From the NCBI GenBank assembly GCA_907163375.1, contig CAJQUW010002137.1, positions 124,001-188,000 on the forward strand: a DNA stretch of 64,000 nt. Reading direction: 5' to 3'. This stretch comes from Prostheceraeus crozeri. Lineage: Eukaryota; Platyhelminthes; Polycladida; Euryleptidae. The notes below the pieces were generated by a model. The model did not search any database. It was not told the DNA's origin and saw nothing but the letters and a program-made list of their open reading frames with translations. A program made the translations under genes and the position numbers. How positions within the stretch are numbered: the first letter of the stretch is position 1; each line of letters begins with the position of its first letter. Below, one piece after another: positions 34,791-46,209 of this stretch.

Positions 34791-34806
34791 AAATGCATGT
34801 ACTATG

Positions 34807-35157
34807 TAAGGATCCGCATTTAATGACGTGGATGGAACACGGATGAGATGCAAATGTAAAATGAAATCTACATACAACATTGATCATGAAAACGGCTGCT
34901 CAAAATTCAATCGATTCTGGTACTTAGCTTTGATGAACTTGCATATGTCATTGTGTTAGTTGGACAGTGGTCAAAATATTAAAATCGCTCAGTTGACAAT
35001 TCCTAACTTTTCAATGAGAAACCATGTGCTTGTGAGCACTTTTCGCTCACCACGATGCAAATGAGCATTTTCTGGGCTTTCCTTTGATACATTGATCATC
35101 TAAATTGATGGATTTCAGGAAACGAGTAGTGATACCGTTAACTTAACATTATCATGA
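34807..35157. other. Unannotated DNA
   Basis: No gene or repeat recognised. Confidence 0.5.
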
Positions 35158-35159
35158 TA

Positions 35160-35852
35160 GTCCGGCAACTAGAACGAGTTTCTGCAGGGAACGAGGCCGA
35201 AAGTGGGACTTTCACAGAATGATGTACACCCTATGCTTACTACGAATCGGCACGTCTGCCGAGTTCTAGTGAGTTCCTCTTCTTGTCACACAGGAATAAA
35301 GAAAAACTCGTGTAAACCCAATCGGACGCAGATTGCAGTTTTCAGCTAAAATGAAATTTTCTATGCTTTCGCATAGCCAGTCATAATTTTGACATGGAAT
35401 GTCTTCAGCTCATTTCCTGATGTGCATGTACTATTGTCATGCATCTGATCGGCAAAACATGTGAGAATGTGGTTGAATGTGGATAAAGTTGCTCAAAATG
35501 CTTGTGTTTGCCGACACTAAGAGGCTCGTCAAATCTTAATGTGTTTAGCTTTATGGAAAAGGGTGCATGCACATCAATGTAAATTACCTGAAGACATTCC
35601 ATGTCGAAGATTATAACTCTGAGCTTAGTACTTTTTGCTTAATCAGAGAAAACATAGAAAATTTCATTTTAGCTAAAAACTACGATCTGTGTCCCATTGG
35701 ATTTACATGTGTTTTTCTTTAATCCTGTCTGACAAGAAGAGGAACTCACTAGAACTCGGCAGACGTGCCGATTCGTGGTAGGCATAGGGTGTACATCATT
35801 CTGTGAAAGTCTCATTTTCGGCATCGTTCCCTGAAGAAACTTGTTCTGGCGG
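35160..35852. mobile_element. Palindromic MITE family, copy 1
   Basis: Starts after TA with GTCCGGCAACTAGAACGAG. Its two halves are inverted copies of about 250 bp around a loop of about 190 bp. The right terminus has decayed (last about 15 bases unlike the family). The loop holds a 65-codon minus frame beginning MECLQV (35405-35602), shared with the two other copies. Confidence 0.8.
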
Positions 35853-37403
35853 TGAAGCACAATATCACATGTCTCTCACCATCGACTGTGCAATCATTGA
35901 GCAGAGTTTTGTACTCATTACAAAACTGCCGGAAGAAGATTAAATAGTATTTTGATGAAATTAATATGTATTGCATTGCAAGTGTACACGTATTAGAATT
36001 GTGTACGTAGTTCCGTTGATGCAATTTTTTTCATAATAACCCAAACAACCCAAAGGCAGTTGATATACCTGTATGCTGGGTGCAATCTCTCAACGAAATA
36101 ATTGAAATCATTGCTCAGTGAGCTTGATATAAAAGCAAATTTTGATCCCCTTCAATTTCAAGTATTACACGTAGACAAGGAACAAAAGAAACCTTTCAAA
36201 ATAAATTTGCCTTGATAAAGCAATAATGACAGCATAGAACTCCCACCATTGGCATCCGGACATGAGCCGAGCTTTATCAACTTTTTATTTTTAAAAAATG
36301 AATCCCTTTTGATATTCTACCTATAAAAAGAGCCACGAAATTCATCAAGATCTATTAGCACGAGACCTTTCGTCCAATTTCAACGGGTGCTAACTTTAGA
36401 CAGAAACAAATCTTAGATGCAAACTTAGATATCAAATTTGAATCATTCATAACACATTCTTGGGAAAATATAGAGACATCCTTAATCCCTATACATGAAC
36501 ATAATAGAAATCAAAGCATGACAATACTGTAAGACATAGACTATGCGCCCTATTGCTCATAGAAAATATGAAAATCAAGAAAGGAGGAAATCTACCATGG
36601 AAGGAAAACACTAGCTATAAAATTATTTTGAGTGCAAAGATCTGGATTCCCTCGTTTGACAATGAGAGCCCTATAATTGAAAGAATGTCAAACCGCACGC
36701 TTGTACATGTAGCCTATATCACGGAAATATTCTTCGGGCATCAGTCGAGGAGCAGTGCACTTTCCAGTGCATCGTTCCGATATGTGTCTATATTAAACAT
36801 GTGTCAGCTATGTTTGTGGATTAGGTTACCTATTGTCTGCAAAAAGATAGATTGCCGACAGTTCTGCTGTTGTCCTGATGCCAATGGCGAGAGCTGAAGG
36901 TCAGTTATTCGGGGCAACTGCCACCTGCCGAGGTGACCCGATTAAACAAAATGTGCTGTTTATTGGCTGATTATGAATTATTCAAGCTTGCGAGCGGGTT
37001 TCAGTGCTTTTTATGCAGCTATTGAAGCAAAATCTGAAGTATTTGTGGTAGACAGTGATGGCAATACATAAAGCCGATTATCGCCTCTGTTGAAGATAAA
37101 AGTGCCATACTTTTTGAAATCCATTAAAAACAAGAGCAGGATGTTTTTAGTTCCTCAATTATTTTTGTTCTTCCTGCCTTTTACAGAACAATACTTTCCA
37201 ACTGAAAATCGTTCTATTAGCATTATTTGGACATCGTGCTGCCTTACATTTGAGATATGCACATTGCCATCCATCTACGGTATTCCAGACAATACATCAG
37301 TAATATAGAGCAAAAACATGCTAATTTCAATGTCAAACACAATTGAGATTCAAAATGAAGCTTCATGATTCTTGTTCAATTAATAATTGGAAACGACCAT
37401 GAA
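35853..37403. other. Unannotated DNA
   Basis: No gene recognised. A 114-codon frame (36553-36897) shows no motif. Confidence 0.45.
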
Positions 37404-37405
37404 TA

Positions 37406-38129
37406 GTCCGGCAGCCAGCACGAGTTTCTGCAGGGAACGAGGCCGAAAGTGAGACTTTCACAGAATGATGTACACCCTATGCTTACTACGAATCGCCACG
37501 TCTGCCGAGTTCTAGTGAGTTCCTCTTCTTGTCAGACAGGATCAAAGAAAAACACATGTAAATCCAATGGGACGCAAATTGCAGTTTTCGGCTAAAATGA
37601 AATTTTGTATGTTTTCTCTGATTAAAGGATAAGTACTAAGCCCAGAGTCATAATTTTTGGGATGGAATGTCTTCAGGTCATTTCCTATGATGTGCATGTG
37701 CTTTTATCATGCATCTTATCGGCAATGTATGTGAGAATGCGGTTGAATGTGGATAAAGTTGCTCAAAATGTTTGTGCTTGCCGACATTAAGAGGATCGCC
37801 AAATCTAAATGCGTTTAGCTTTATAGACAGGGGTGCATGAAGATGAAAGGAAATGACCTGAAGACATTCCATGCCAAAAGTAATGACTCTGGTCTTCTTA
37901 GTACTTATCCTTTAATCAGAGAAAACATAGAAAACTTCATTTTAGCCGAAAATTGCAATCTGCGTCCCATTGGATTTACATGTGTTTCTTTGATCCTGTC
38001 TGACAAGAAGAGGAACTCACTAGAACTCGGCAGACGTGCCGATTCGTAGTAGGCATAGGGTGTACATCATTCTGTGAAAGTCTCATTGTCGGCCTCGTTC
38101 CCTGCAGAAACTCGTTCTAGTTGCCGGAC
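37406..38129. mobile_element. Palindromic MITE family, copy 2
   Basis: 724 bp between TA dinucleotides. Begins GTCCGGCAGCCAGCACGAG and ends CTCGTTCTAGTTGCCGGAC. The arms pair over most of their length. The loop frame at 37678-37872 (minus) begins MECLQVISFHLHAPLSIK. Confidence 0.88.
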
Positions 38130-38131
38130 TA

Positions 38132-38868
38132 GAAGGTGTTTGGATAATTCTTCGAGTCGCTTCCTTGCATGCCTTCACTAACTTTCTGACAAATGAGATT
38201 AATCACACGCCCCAGCATGAGGCAAATGTGCTTGCAACTTCGATGCATTTATATGTCGTGTAATAAACTTAGACAATTGATTTTTAACTACAACGCTGGG
38301 TGAAGAGTGGCGATGCCTAATTTGTTTAATTGTGTGCATGAAATGGATCTACATATAGCTTCCCTTAAATGTTCCTTTGTCCATATTTCATTTCTTTCTG
38401 TCATTAAATGTGAGCCCTTACAGCTTGATTTCCAATCCTTATGAATAAACGCATCTGCCACATGAATGCTAAAAATCTGACTAAAGACTAAATTAATAGA
38501 ACAGAAATGCATCATCTATAAGACCATAAGAAATTTCAAAATGTGATTACTATTTTACAAAATTAGATAACTAAGTTATATATACACAACACTGTACCTA
38601 TTTATAAAAGCTGATAATGAATCGTACAATGCATTGAAGACAATTATCACATGAAATGCGTCACTGAAATTCCACAACTGCTTGACAAGGTGAATGCACA
38701 TTGCACAATGACCTTCAAAAAATGGTCGAACAATAATCTCCCTCAAACGTGTCACAAGATAGGAATATCTAATCAAAACAAGCACGCTGATGAACTGATA
38801 GTTTAATGAGTCAATTTGTCTTCAATAGTAATTTAAAGGTGCATCAGTTTCGAAAATGGACTCACGCC
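38132..38868. other. Unannotated DNA
   Basis: No gene or repeat recognised. Confidence 0.5.
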
Positions 38869-38880
38869 TCTATTATGATA
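38869..38880. repeat. Left target duplication of Penelope-like composite
   Basis: TCTATTATGATA, repeated at 44105-44116. The next two bases (CA) also match. Confidence 0.75.
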
Positions 38881-39055
38881 CATTTCACAGGCAAGTAAAG
38901 ATAGTTTCTGACTCGGATCTAATTTATTGGTCGAAAATAAAAGGATTTAAAGTTACAGCGTGACGGGCCTTCGGCGTCCAGCGCCTTCTTAACGGTCGAT
39001 GGTCAAATGGCGGTCTGCAAACTCGGTGTGAAGATTTATAAAGAAGTGAATGATA

Positions 39056-40941
39056 TTAAGAATTGTGTTGCTTGTTGAATGTGAGGTGATCAAAGTGAGA
39101 AGGCAGACTGTAGCAAGGTAATTCATGTCTTCTATTGATTGTTGGCTTCAAGTGTGTAATAGCTTTTGCTTCAGTGAATGTTGTGTCTCGAGTGTTCGTC
39201 AGCTTAGCAATGAAATCGATCTGAAAATCCTCGATGCTACCTAGATCATTATGTTTATTTTTATTATGCTCATAGAGAGCGCTGGATGCAGACTTATTAA
39301 TAATTGCACGTCTATGTTCTGCGTGCCGAGTGGAGAATTTCCTTACAGTCTTTCCAATGTAGCATTCTCCACATTTATTACAAGTGTACCTATATACTAC
39401 GTATTTATCACTACATTTAAACTTAGGTAAACATTTACAGATTTGACAGCTACAAGTATTATAGAAATTTTTATTTTTCCTTATTTGGTTTACCGTCTGT
39501 CTACCGTATTCATTAATAACTGTAACATGTAAGTCAAACTTCTTAACTGCTTTATTAATTTTTCTATTGCATTTATCGCTGATAAATGGAACTTTAAAAT
39601 AACAATTATTTTGGTTCTTGATTTTATTTCTACTCCTATGCTTGTTCCTTTTCTTGGAAAAATTCTTGTTACTGTAGCCATTTTTAATTAGAATGTCATT
39701 AAATTCGCTAACTTTTACTTTTTGCATCACTTCATTGCTACACCGATTACTTATATCTTTTAAGCGGTTATTAATGAAACTACTTTTAACATGATTGGGC
39801 ACGAAAGAGTCCCTTCTTAAGGTTATGTCGGAATGGCCTGGTTTGTGGTACCACGAATATTGAACTTTATTATTAATTATTTTTACTTTTATATCTAAGA
39901 AGGGTAACCAGTGCATTGGGTTATGAGCTTCTATTGTAAATTTTATGCTTGAGTTTACTGCATTAAAGACATCAGTTATATGGGACAGTAAGTCACTATT
40001 ATACTCTATTGGACCAAGGATGATATCATCGATGTATCTCATATAGAGCGACGGAGAAAAGCTTAATTTTTCAATAGCCAATTGTTCTATATGACTCATG
40101 AAAATCACTGCAAATGCCGGGCAAAATGTGCACCCATGGGTACTCCTTTGATTTGTTTATACACATTGTCCTTGTATTTTATCTCGTAATTATAGCATAC
40201 AAACGTTATCAACTTTTCTATTTGTTTTATGCTAAGACCAAAAGTGTCAATTAGATGCCAGTACTGTTCTAAACTTTTTATGTTATATTCTATACCCAAT
40301 TGTATTGGGATGCTAGGATATAATTGTTCTACATCTAGTGAAATGAAGATTAAATTCTTATTATTAGGAATTCTAACACTATTTAATAATTGGATTAATT
40401 GTTCTGTATTACTTAGGTGTGTGGGAATATGCTTAAGGACATTTTTCAAGACGCTAGAAATAATCCAATCAATTTTTTCAACTGGTGTATTTTTCACAGA
40501 GGCAATAGGCCGAACAGGAAACTGATTACTCATGTTGACCTTGTGGTCTTTAACAAAAGAAAAGAAATGTGCTGGTTTTGTTGCAGTACTTATTAATTTA
40601 TCTAATTGCGGATTCAATTTCGTGCTCGGAACAATTGATTTAATTAGATTATTTGCCTGCTTCTCTATAGAGTCAGACTTACTTTTATTTATTAACTGAT
40701 ATGTTTTGGTGTCTTTAAGAATCGATTCATTTCTCGAATCGTATTTATCAGACTCACAAATTACTAGTCGGTTAGTCTTATCAGATCTGACGCATTGAAG
40801 ATTATTATCATTAAGAAAATCCTTAGTTTCGCGGCATTGATTTAGAATATCTTTATATGGTTGCGACTTTTTCAGGGAGTTCGATTCTTCCTGCAAAATA
40901 GTTTGGACCTCTTTACCAAAACAGTTTAACCTACTAGACAT
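39056..40941 (-). pseudogene. Truncated inverted Penelope-like ORF (RT plus GIY-YIG)
   Basis: Minus-strand copy of the polyprotein that is open at 41481-43898. It lacks the N-terminal part (starts at the SRLNCFGKEV block) and its frame is interrupted once, inside the RT domain near the GVPMGAHF motif. The remaining sequence is nearly identical to the plus copy (for example HWLPF for DWLPF and HVTVINE for PVTVINE). RT motifs and a complete GIY-YIG domain are present. Not functional as it stands. Confidence 0.85.
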
Positions 40942-41216
40942 GAATTACCTTGCTACAGTCTGCCTTCTCACTTTGATCACCTCACATTCAACAAGCAACA
41001 CAATTCTTAATATCATTCACTTCTTTATCAATCTTCACACCGAGTTTACAGACCGCCATTTGACCATCGACCGTTAAGAAGGCGCTGGACGCCGAAGGCC
41101 CGTCACGCTGTAACTTTAAATCCTTTTATTTTCGACCAATAAATTAGATCCGAGTCAGAAACTATCTTTACTTGCCTGTGAAATGCATCGCCTGACTCGC
41201 AAACTGGTCAACTATG
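40936..41216 (+). repeat. 5' direct-repeat end (pseudo-LTR) of Penelope-like element
   Basis: 281 bp, the same length as 43824-44104, with few differences. It includes the last codons of the polyprotein, the 3' untranslated part, and the ATG of the upstream short frame, so the unit behaves like a head-to-tail join. CGAGTCAG and its complement CTGACTCG (about 41151 and 41191) could form a stem. No hammerhead ribozyme core (CUGANGA with GAAA) was found by eye. Confidence 0.8.
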
Positions 41217-41533
41217 TCAACGATACCGTGAACCTGTCAAGGCGCACGAGAAGCAACGCTGTGCAGTACGTCAACAATCAGGTGAAGTCTGTCCGCAATG
41301 GAAGCAACATCAAGTTCCTGAAAGTCTGCATACAACACAAGACCTTACCGGACTACATCAACAACCAACTGAAAGTGGATGAATATGACAACAACAAAGT
41401 AATTCAAAGGAAGAAGTTAGCACTTGGAGTAGAGATGCTACGTGTGGATTTGAAAGCGTTGGAGGAGAAACATCGCTCGCTTGTACACGGAGGGTGGCTA
41501 TCTGCAAAGGAACCTTCAACGAACAACTGGTGA
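41183..41533 (+). CDS. N-terminal short frame of Penelope-like element
   Basis: 116 codons starting inside the 5' direct-repeat end (MHRLTRKLVNYV). Basic and Asn-rich, with a Lys/Glu/Leu-rich helix near residues 80-100. It overlaps the main ORF by 53 bases in a different frame (main ORF is +1). Penelope-like polyproteins have an N-terminal region before the RT domain, so this may be the N-terminus joined by a frame change or a decayed junction. I cannot tell which. Confidence 0.5.
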   Translation: MHRLTRKLVNYVNDTVNLSRRTRSNAVQYVNNQVKSVRNGSNIKFLKVCIQHKTLPDYINNQLKVDEYDNNKVIQRKKLALGVEMLRVDLKALEEKHRSLVHGGWLSAKEPSTNNW

Positions 41534-43898
41534 GGAGCAGAACCTGGCCCAATATGTGTTGGACAACACGAAGGTTGTGGTGGAAGCAGAAGTGCGGAAT
41601 ATTTATGGAAGACACTCGAAGAAGTGGTCGTTCCTGAGTGACTCTGACTTTCCTGTAACTTTTGACGTGTATAAATGGCAGTCGCATTCTCGTTTTCCCT
41701 CTAAAATCAACACAACTCAAAACACTTACACACAATCGACTTACATTGGACATAAGTTTAGCAATGAAACCGAGCTGGAAGTTCCCGATGCCGTCAGGAG
41801 CTTACAAAATAAAGGTCCTAAGTATAGACTACCACATATTATTAACGATGAGTACTGGAAAAAAGTCTCTTTAAATTTTGATAGTTTAGCATACAATTTA
41901 CGCTGGATGTCTAAGTTTGATAGAGAAACCGACAACTCGTTATCGAATAGTCCGATAATAGTTCCTTTTGATAAAAATTCTTGTTACTTGCCACCTAAGA
42001 TGGATAGTGATATGGAAAGTAGGCTAAACTGTTTTGGTAAAGAGGTCCAAACTATTTTGCAGGAAGAATCGAACTCCCTGAAAAAGTCGCAACCATATAA
42101 AGATATTCTAAATCAATGCCGCGAAACTAAGGATTTTCTTAATGATAATAATCTTCAATGCGTCAGATCTGATAAGACTAACCGACTAGTAATTTGTGAG
42201 TCTGATAAATACGATTCGAGAAATGAATCGATTCTTAAAGACACCAAAACATATCAGTTAATAAATAAAAGTAAGTCTGACTCTATAGAGAAGCAGGCAA
42301 ATAATCTAATTAAATCAATTGTTCCGAGCACGAAATTGAATCCGCAATTAGATAAATTAATAAGTACTGCAACAAAACCAGCACATTTCTTTTCTTTTGT
42401 TAAAGACCACAAGGTCAACATGAGTAATCAGTTTCCTGTTCGGCCTATTGCCTCTGTGAAAAATACACCAGTTGAAAAAATTGATTGGATTATTTCTAGC
42501 GTCTTGAAAAATGTCCTTAAGCATATTCCCACACACCTAAGTAATACAGAACAATTAATCCAATTATTAAATAGTGTTAGAATTCCTAATAATAAGAATT
42601 TAATCTTCATTTCACTAGATGTAGAACAATTATATCCTAGCATCCCAATACAATTGGGTATAGAATATAACATAAAAAGTTTAGAACAGTACTGGCATCT
42701 AATTGACACTTTTGGTCTTAGCATAAAACAAATAGAAAAGTTGATAACGTTTGTATGCTATAATTACGAGATAAAATACAAGGACAATGTGTATAAACAA
42801 ATCAAAGGAGTACCCATGGGCGCACATTTTGCCCCGGCATTTGCAGTGATTTTCATGAGTCATATAGAACAATTGGCTATTGAAAAATTAAGCTTTTCTC
42901 CGTCGCTCTATATGAGATACATCGATGATATCATCCTTGGTCCAATAGAGTATAATAGTGACTTACTATCCCATATAACTGATGTCTTTAATGCAGTAAA
43001 CTCAAGCATAAAATTTACAATAGAAGCTCATAACCCAATGGACTGGTTACCCTTCTTAGATATAAAAGTAAAAATAATTAATAATAAAGTTCAATATTCG
43101 TGGTACCACAAACCAGGCCATTCCGACATAACCTTAAGAAGGGACTCTTTCGTGCCCAATCATGTTAAAAGTAGTTTCATTAATAACCGCTTAAAAGATA
43201 TAAGTAATCGGTGTAGCAATGAAGTGATGCAAAAAGTAAAAGTTAGCGAATTTAATGACATTCTAATTAAAAATGGCTACAGTAACAAGAATTTTTCCAA
43301 GAAAAGGAACAAGCATAGGAGTAGAAATAAAATCAAGAACCAAAATAATTGTTATTTTAAAGTTCCATTTATCAGCGATAAATGCAATAGAAAAATTAAT
43401 AAAGCAGTTAAGAAGTTTGACTTACCTGTTACAGTTATTAATGAATACGGTAGACAGACGGTAAACCAAATAAGGAAAAATAAAAATTTCTATAATACTT
43501 GTAGCTGTCAAATCTGTAAATGTTTACCTAAGTTTAAATGTAGTGATAAATACGTAGTATATAGGTACACTTGTAATAAATGTGGAGAATGCTACATTGG
43601 AAAGACTGTAAGGAAATTCTCCACTCGGCACGCAGAACATAGACGTGCAATTATTAATAAGTCTGCATCCAGCGCTCTCTATGAGCATAATAAAAATAAA
43701 CATAATGATCTAGGTAGCATCGAGGATTTTCAGATCGATTTCATTGCTAAGCTGACGAACACTCGAGACACAACATTCACTGAAGCAAAAGCTATTACAC
43801 ACTTGAAGCCAACAATCAATAGAAGACATGAATTACCTTGCTACAGTCTGCCTTCTCACTTTGATCACCTCACATTCAACAAGCAACACAATTCTTAA
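41481..43898 (+). CDS. Penelope-like reverse transcriptase with GIY-YIG endonuclease
   Basis: 805 residues, open throughout. It copies element RNA into DNA primed at the cut target; Penelope-like RTs are the retroelement RTs closest to telomerase. RT motifs in order: FPVRPIAS (about residue 318), FISLDVEQLYPSIP (about 376), KGVPMGAHFAPAFA (about 443), LYMRYIDDIILG with the catalytic YIDD (about 477), and WLPFLDIKV. A Cys-rich stretch (NTCSCQICKC) precedes the GIY-YIG nuclease: YVVYRYTC, GECYIGKT (about 705), then R..EHRR and a later E/N-containing region. This domain makes the target cut in canonical animal Penelope elements. The length fits the class (700-900 residues). The start used is the first ATG of the frame, overlapped by the upstream short frame. 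Confidence 0.9.
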   Translation: MYTEGGYLQRNLQRTTGEEQNLAQYVLDNTKVVVEAEVRNIYGRHSKKWSFLSDSDFPVTFDVYKWQSHSRFPSKINTTQNTYTQSTYIGHKFSNETELEVPDAVRSLQNKGPKYRLPHIINDEYWKKVSLNFDSLAYNLRWMSKFDRETDNSLSNSPIIVPFDKNSCYLPPKMDSDMESRLNCFGKEVQTILQEESNSLKKSQPYKDILNQCRETKDFLNDNNLQCVRSDKTNRLVICESDKYDSRNESILKDTKTYQLINKSKSDSIEKQANNLIKSIVPSTKLNPQLDKLISTATKPAHFFSFVKDHKVNMSNQFPVRPIASVKNTPVEKIDWIISSVLKNVLKHIPTHLSNTEQLIQLLNSVRIPNNKNLIFISLDVEQLYPSIPIQLGIEYNIKSLEQYWHLIDTFGLSIKQIEKLITFVCYNYEIKYKDNVYKQIKGVPMGAHFAPAFAVIFMSHIEQLAIEKLSFSPSLYMRYIDDIILGPIEYNSDLLSHITDVFNAVNSSIKFTIEAHNPMDWLPFLDIKVKIINNKVQYSWYHKPGHSDITLRRDSFVPNHVKSSFINNRLKDISNRCSNEVMQKVKVSEFNDILIKNGYSNKNFSKKRNKHRSRNKIKNQNNCYFKVPFISDKCNRKINKAVKKFDLPVTVINEYGRQTVNQIRKNKNFYNTCSCQICKCLPKFKCSDKYVVYRYTCNKCGECYIGKTVRKFSTRHAEHRRAIINKSASSALYEHNKNKHNDLGSIEDFQIDFIAKLTNTRDTTFTEAKAITHLKPTINRRHELPCYSLPSHFDHLTFNKQHNS

Positions 43899-44104
43899 TA
43901 TCATTCACTTCTTTATAAATCTTCACACCGAGTTTGCAGACCGCCATTTGACCATCGACCGTTAAGAAGGCGCTGGACGCCGAAGGCCCGTCACGCTGTA
44001 ACTTTAAATCCTTTTATTTTCGACCAATAAATTAGATCCGAGTCAGAAACTATCTTTACTTGCCTGTGAAATGCATCGCCTGACTCGCAAACTGGTCAAC
44101 TATG
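43824..44104 (+). repeat. 3' direct-repeat end (pseudo-LTR) of Penelope-like element
   Basis: Matches 40936-41216. Its variants (TATAAATC, TTTGCAG) agree with the inverted copy at 39000-39050 and not with the 5' end, so the inverted copy and the 3' end share a more recent template. Confidence 0.8.
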
Positions 44105-44116
44105 TCTATTATGATA
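44105..44116. repeat. Right target duplication of Penelope-like composite
   Basis: Identical to 38869-38880. Confidence 0.75.
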
Positions 44117-44118
44117 CA

Positions 44119-45508
44119 CACCCTATCCATGCCGGACTCTAAAGCTCATCGATATCCGAGGAGCCCCCAACCTCGTGCGTACTGGTCCTAATTGCATGAA
44201 AATCACGTATAGCATATTTCGCGTATTAACTTTCTAATGGTGGCATCTAATTGCTCTAGAATATTGACATTTTACCGAATTTTTGCTATAAAACATTTTA
44301 TGTTTTCTAGATGCTAATCAAGTTGAATGTGCTGAAAAGGTGCTGATGAGTACAAAAAGACATTGAAAGGTTGACTTGTGCATGGAATACAAGTCGAATG
44401 TAAACATATGAAATGTGGAAGATTTCTCTCCAAGAGTCACAATTCTAATGCAGCTGTGAGAGGAAAATTTACTGTTCTACTTAGCTTCAGATGTGATCAT
44501 GAAGAAGATGGATGACATGCAGATGTAGATTTAATTGAATAATTGACACAAGTCTGGTCTTAAGATGTCTTCATGAATGTTCAAGTTTGAAAAAGTTTGA
44601 ATTTCGTTAACGATGCAACTGAACGGCCAGACCATCGAAAAAATCATTGTTTAAATTACTGTTAATCAAGTGCCACTAAATGGAGTCGATTTTGAAAAGA
44701 CTACTGCAAGAAATCGACAAGAGGTTGAATAATCCACCATGTGGATATGAATGCACCTTGTGTGTGTGTGTTTGGGGGGGGGGGTAGGAGGTCGGGGCAA
44801 TCCCCTCCTCCCATCAGTTTTCGAGCTGATGGTTCGGTGAATTTTCCATACTTTGTTAAAAGCTGGTTTGTGTAGGTTTCACACTGTTCTGTCGAAAAAG
44901 AAAAATAATTAAGAGTTAATTGGCGTGCTCTCAACGTGTTAATTGTAGGGAATTGTGCTAAGTATGCTCATTGCTCATACTACCTACGTGCTTAATAAAG
45001 TTATAACAAAGGACTGTGTGCAGTGCATCGGTGCATCAGTCGTACTGACTGCACCGGTTATCAGGCCTGTTTCATCGTCTGCATGAAATTTAGTCATGTA
45101 CTGTATTTGAACTGCTCTTAGGTAATCCAGCAAATTATTATTTGAATTTTGCTGTGTTAACTATCGAGAAAGGATCATCTCCTAATACAAATTGAATGTC
45201 CCACCAAGATAAAGCATGTGGAAATCTCAAATCATCACATTGATTCCTGGAGATTTGCGCCTTTGCTTAGTTCAACAGACACTATTCCTAAAGAGTGTTC
45301 CAACTCAAAATCTAAAAAGAATGTCACCACCGAAGAGATCATCTCATTATCTCTCCCGTTGTCATTGATAACATATACAACCTGAAAAATAATGATACAA
45401 TTATAGACTAAGTTGTATGCAATAATAGGTAAAGTGTCAACTCAAAATCTTCACTTAGCCACTGGCTGGCCCAAAGTGTTATCTGCCTAATTATGTAAAT
45501 GAGACTGT
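44119..45508. other. Unannotated DNA with a GT/poly-G tract
   Basis: No gene recognised. A GTGTGTGT stretch followed by a run of about ten G lies near 44761-44786. Confidence 0.5.
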
Positions 45509-45510
45509 TA

Positions 45511-46209
45511 GTCCGGCAGCCAGAACGAGTTTCTGCAGGGAACGAGGCCGAAAGTGAGACTTTCACAGAATGATGTACACGAATCGGTGCGTCTGCCGAG
45601 TTCTTGTGAGTTCCTCTTCTTGTCAGACAGGATTAAAGAATGACACATGCAAATACAATCGGACGCAGATTGAAGTTTTTGGCTAAAATAAAGTTTTCTA
45701 TGTTTTCTCTGATTAAAGGATAAGTACTAAGAAGACCAGAGTCATAATCTTCGACATGGAATGTCTTCAGGTCATTTCCTTTCATCTTCATGCACCCCTG
45801 TCTATAAAGCTAAGCACACTTAGATTTAGCGAGCCTCTTAATGTCGGCAGACACAAACATTTTGAGCAACTTTATCCACATTCAATCACATTCTCACATG
45901 CATTGCCGATCAGAAGCATGATAATAGCACATGCACATCATAGGAAATGATCTGAAGACATTCGATGCCAAACAGTATGACTCTGGGTTTGTTAATCAGA
46001 GAAAACATAGAAAACTTCTTTTTATCCTTAAACTACAATCTGCGTCCGTTTGGGTTTACACGTGATTTTCTTTATTCCTGTGTGACAAGAAGAGGAACTC
46101 ACTGGAACTCGGCAGATGCACCAATTCGTGGTAGGCATGGGTGTACATTATTCTGTGAAAGTCTGATTTTGGCCTCGTTCCCTGCAGAAACTCGTTCTGA
46201 CTGCCGGAC
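45511..46209. mobile_element. Palindromic MITE family, copy 3
   Basis: 699 bp between TA dinucleotides. Begins GTCCGGCAGCCAGAACGAG and ends CTCGTTCTGACTGCCGGAC. The loop is in the opposite orientation to copies 1 and 2, so its MECLQV frame (45756-45950, 64 codons) is on the plus strand. Confidence 0.88.

Larger units (their letters stand above)
38881..44104 (+). mobile_element. Penelope-like element with inverted partial copy
   Basis: A composite of one near-complete plus-strand Penelope-like retroelement (from about 40936) and, on its left, a minus-strand 5'-truncated copy (38881-40934). The full copy begins with a 281-bp direct-repeat end (40936-41216) repeated at its 3' end (43824-44104), the 'pseudo-LTR' layout known for this class. 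The whole is flanked by TCTATTATGATA (38869-38880 and 44105-44116; match extends to 14 bases), so it probably entered as a single unit. Truncated inverted copies joined to a full copy are typical of Penelope-like elements. Copies are almost identical, so the insertion looks young. Confidence 0.88.

Noticed and set aside
40936-41216. Hammerhead ribozyme in the Penelope-like direct-repeat end
   Set aside because: Hammerheads are known in this class, but I found no CUGANGA plus GAAA core on either strand. The CGAGTCAG/CTGACTCG stem alone is not enough. A covariance-model search would settle it.
40936-44104. LTR retrotransposon reading of the direct-repeat element
   Set aside because: The RT motifs with YIDD and a GIY-YIG nuclease, and no gag, protease or integrase, identify a Penelope-like element; the direct repeats are its usual tandem-type ends.
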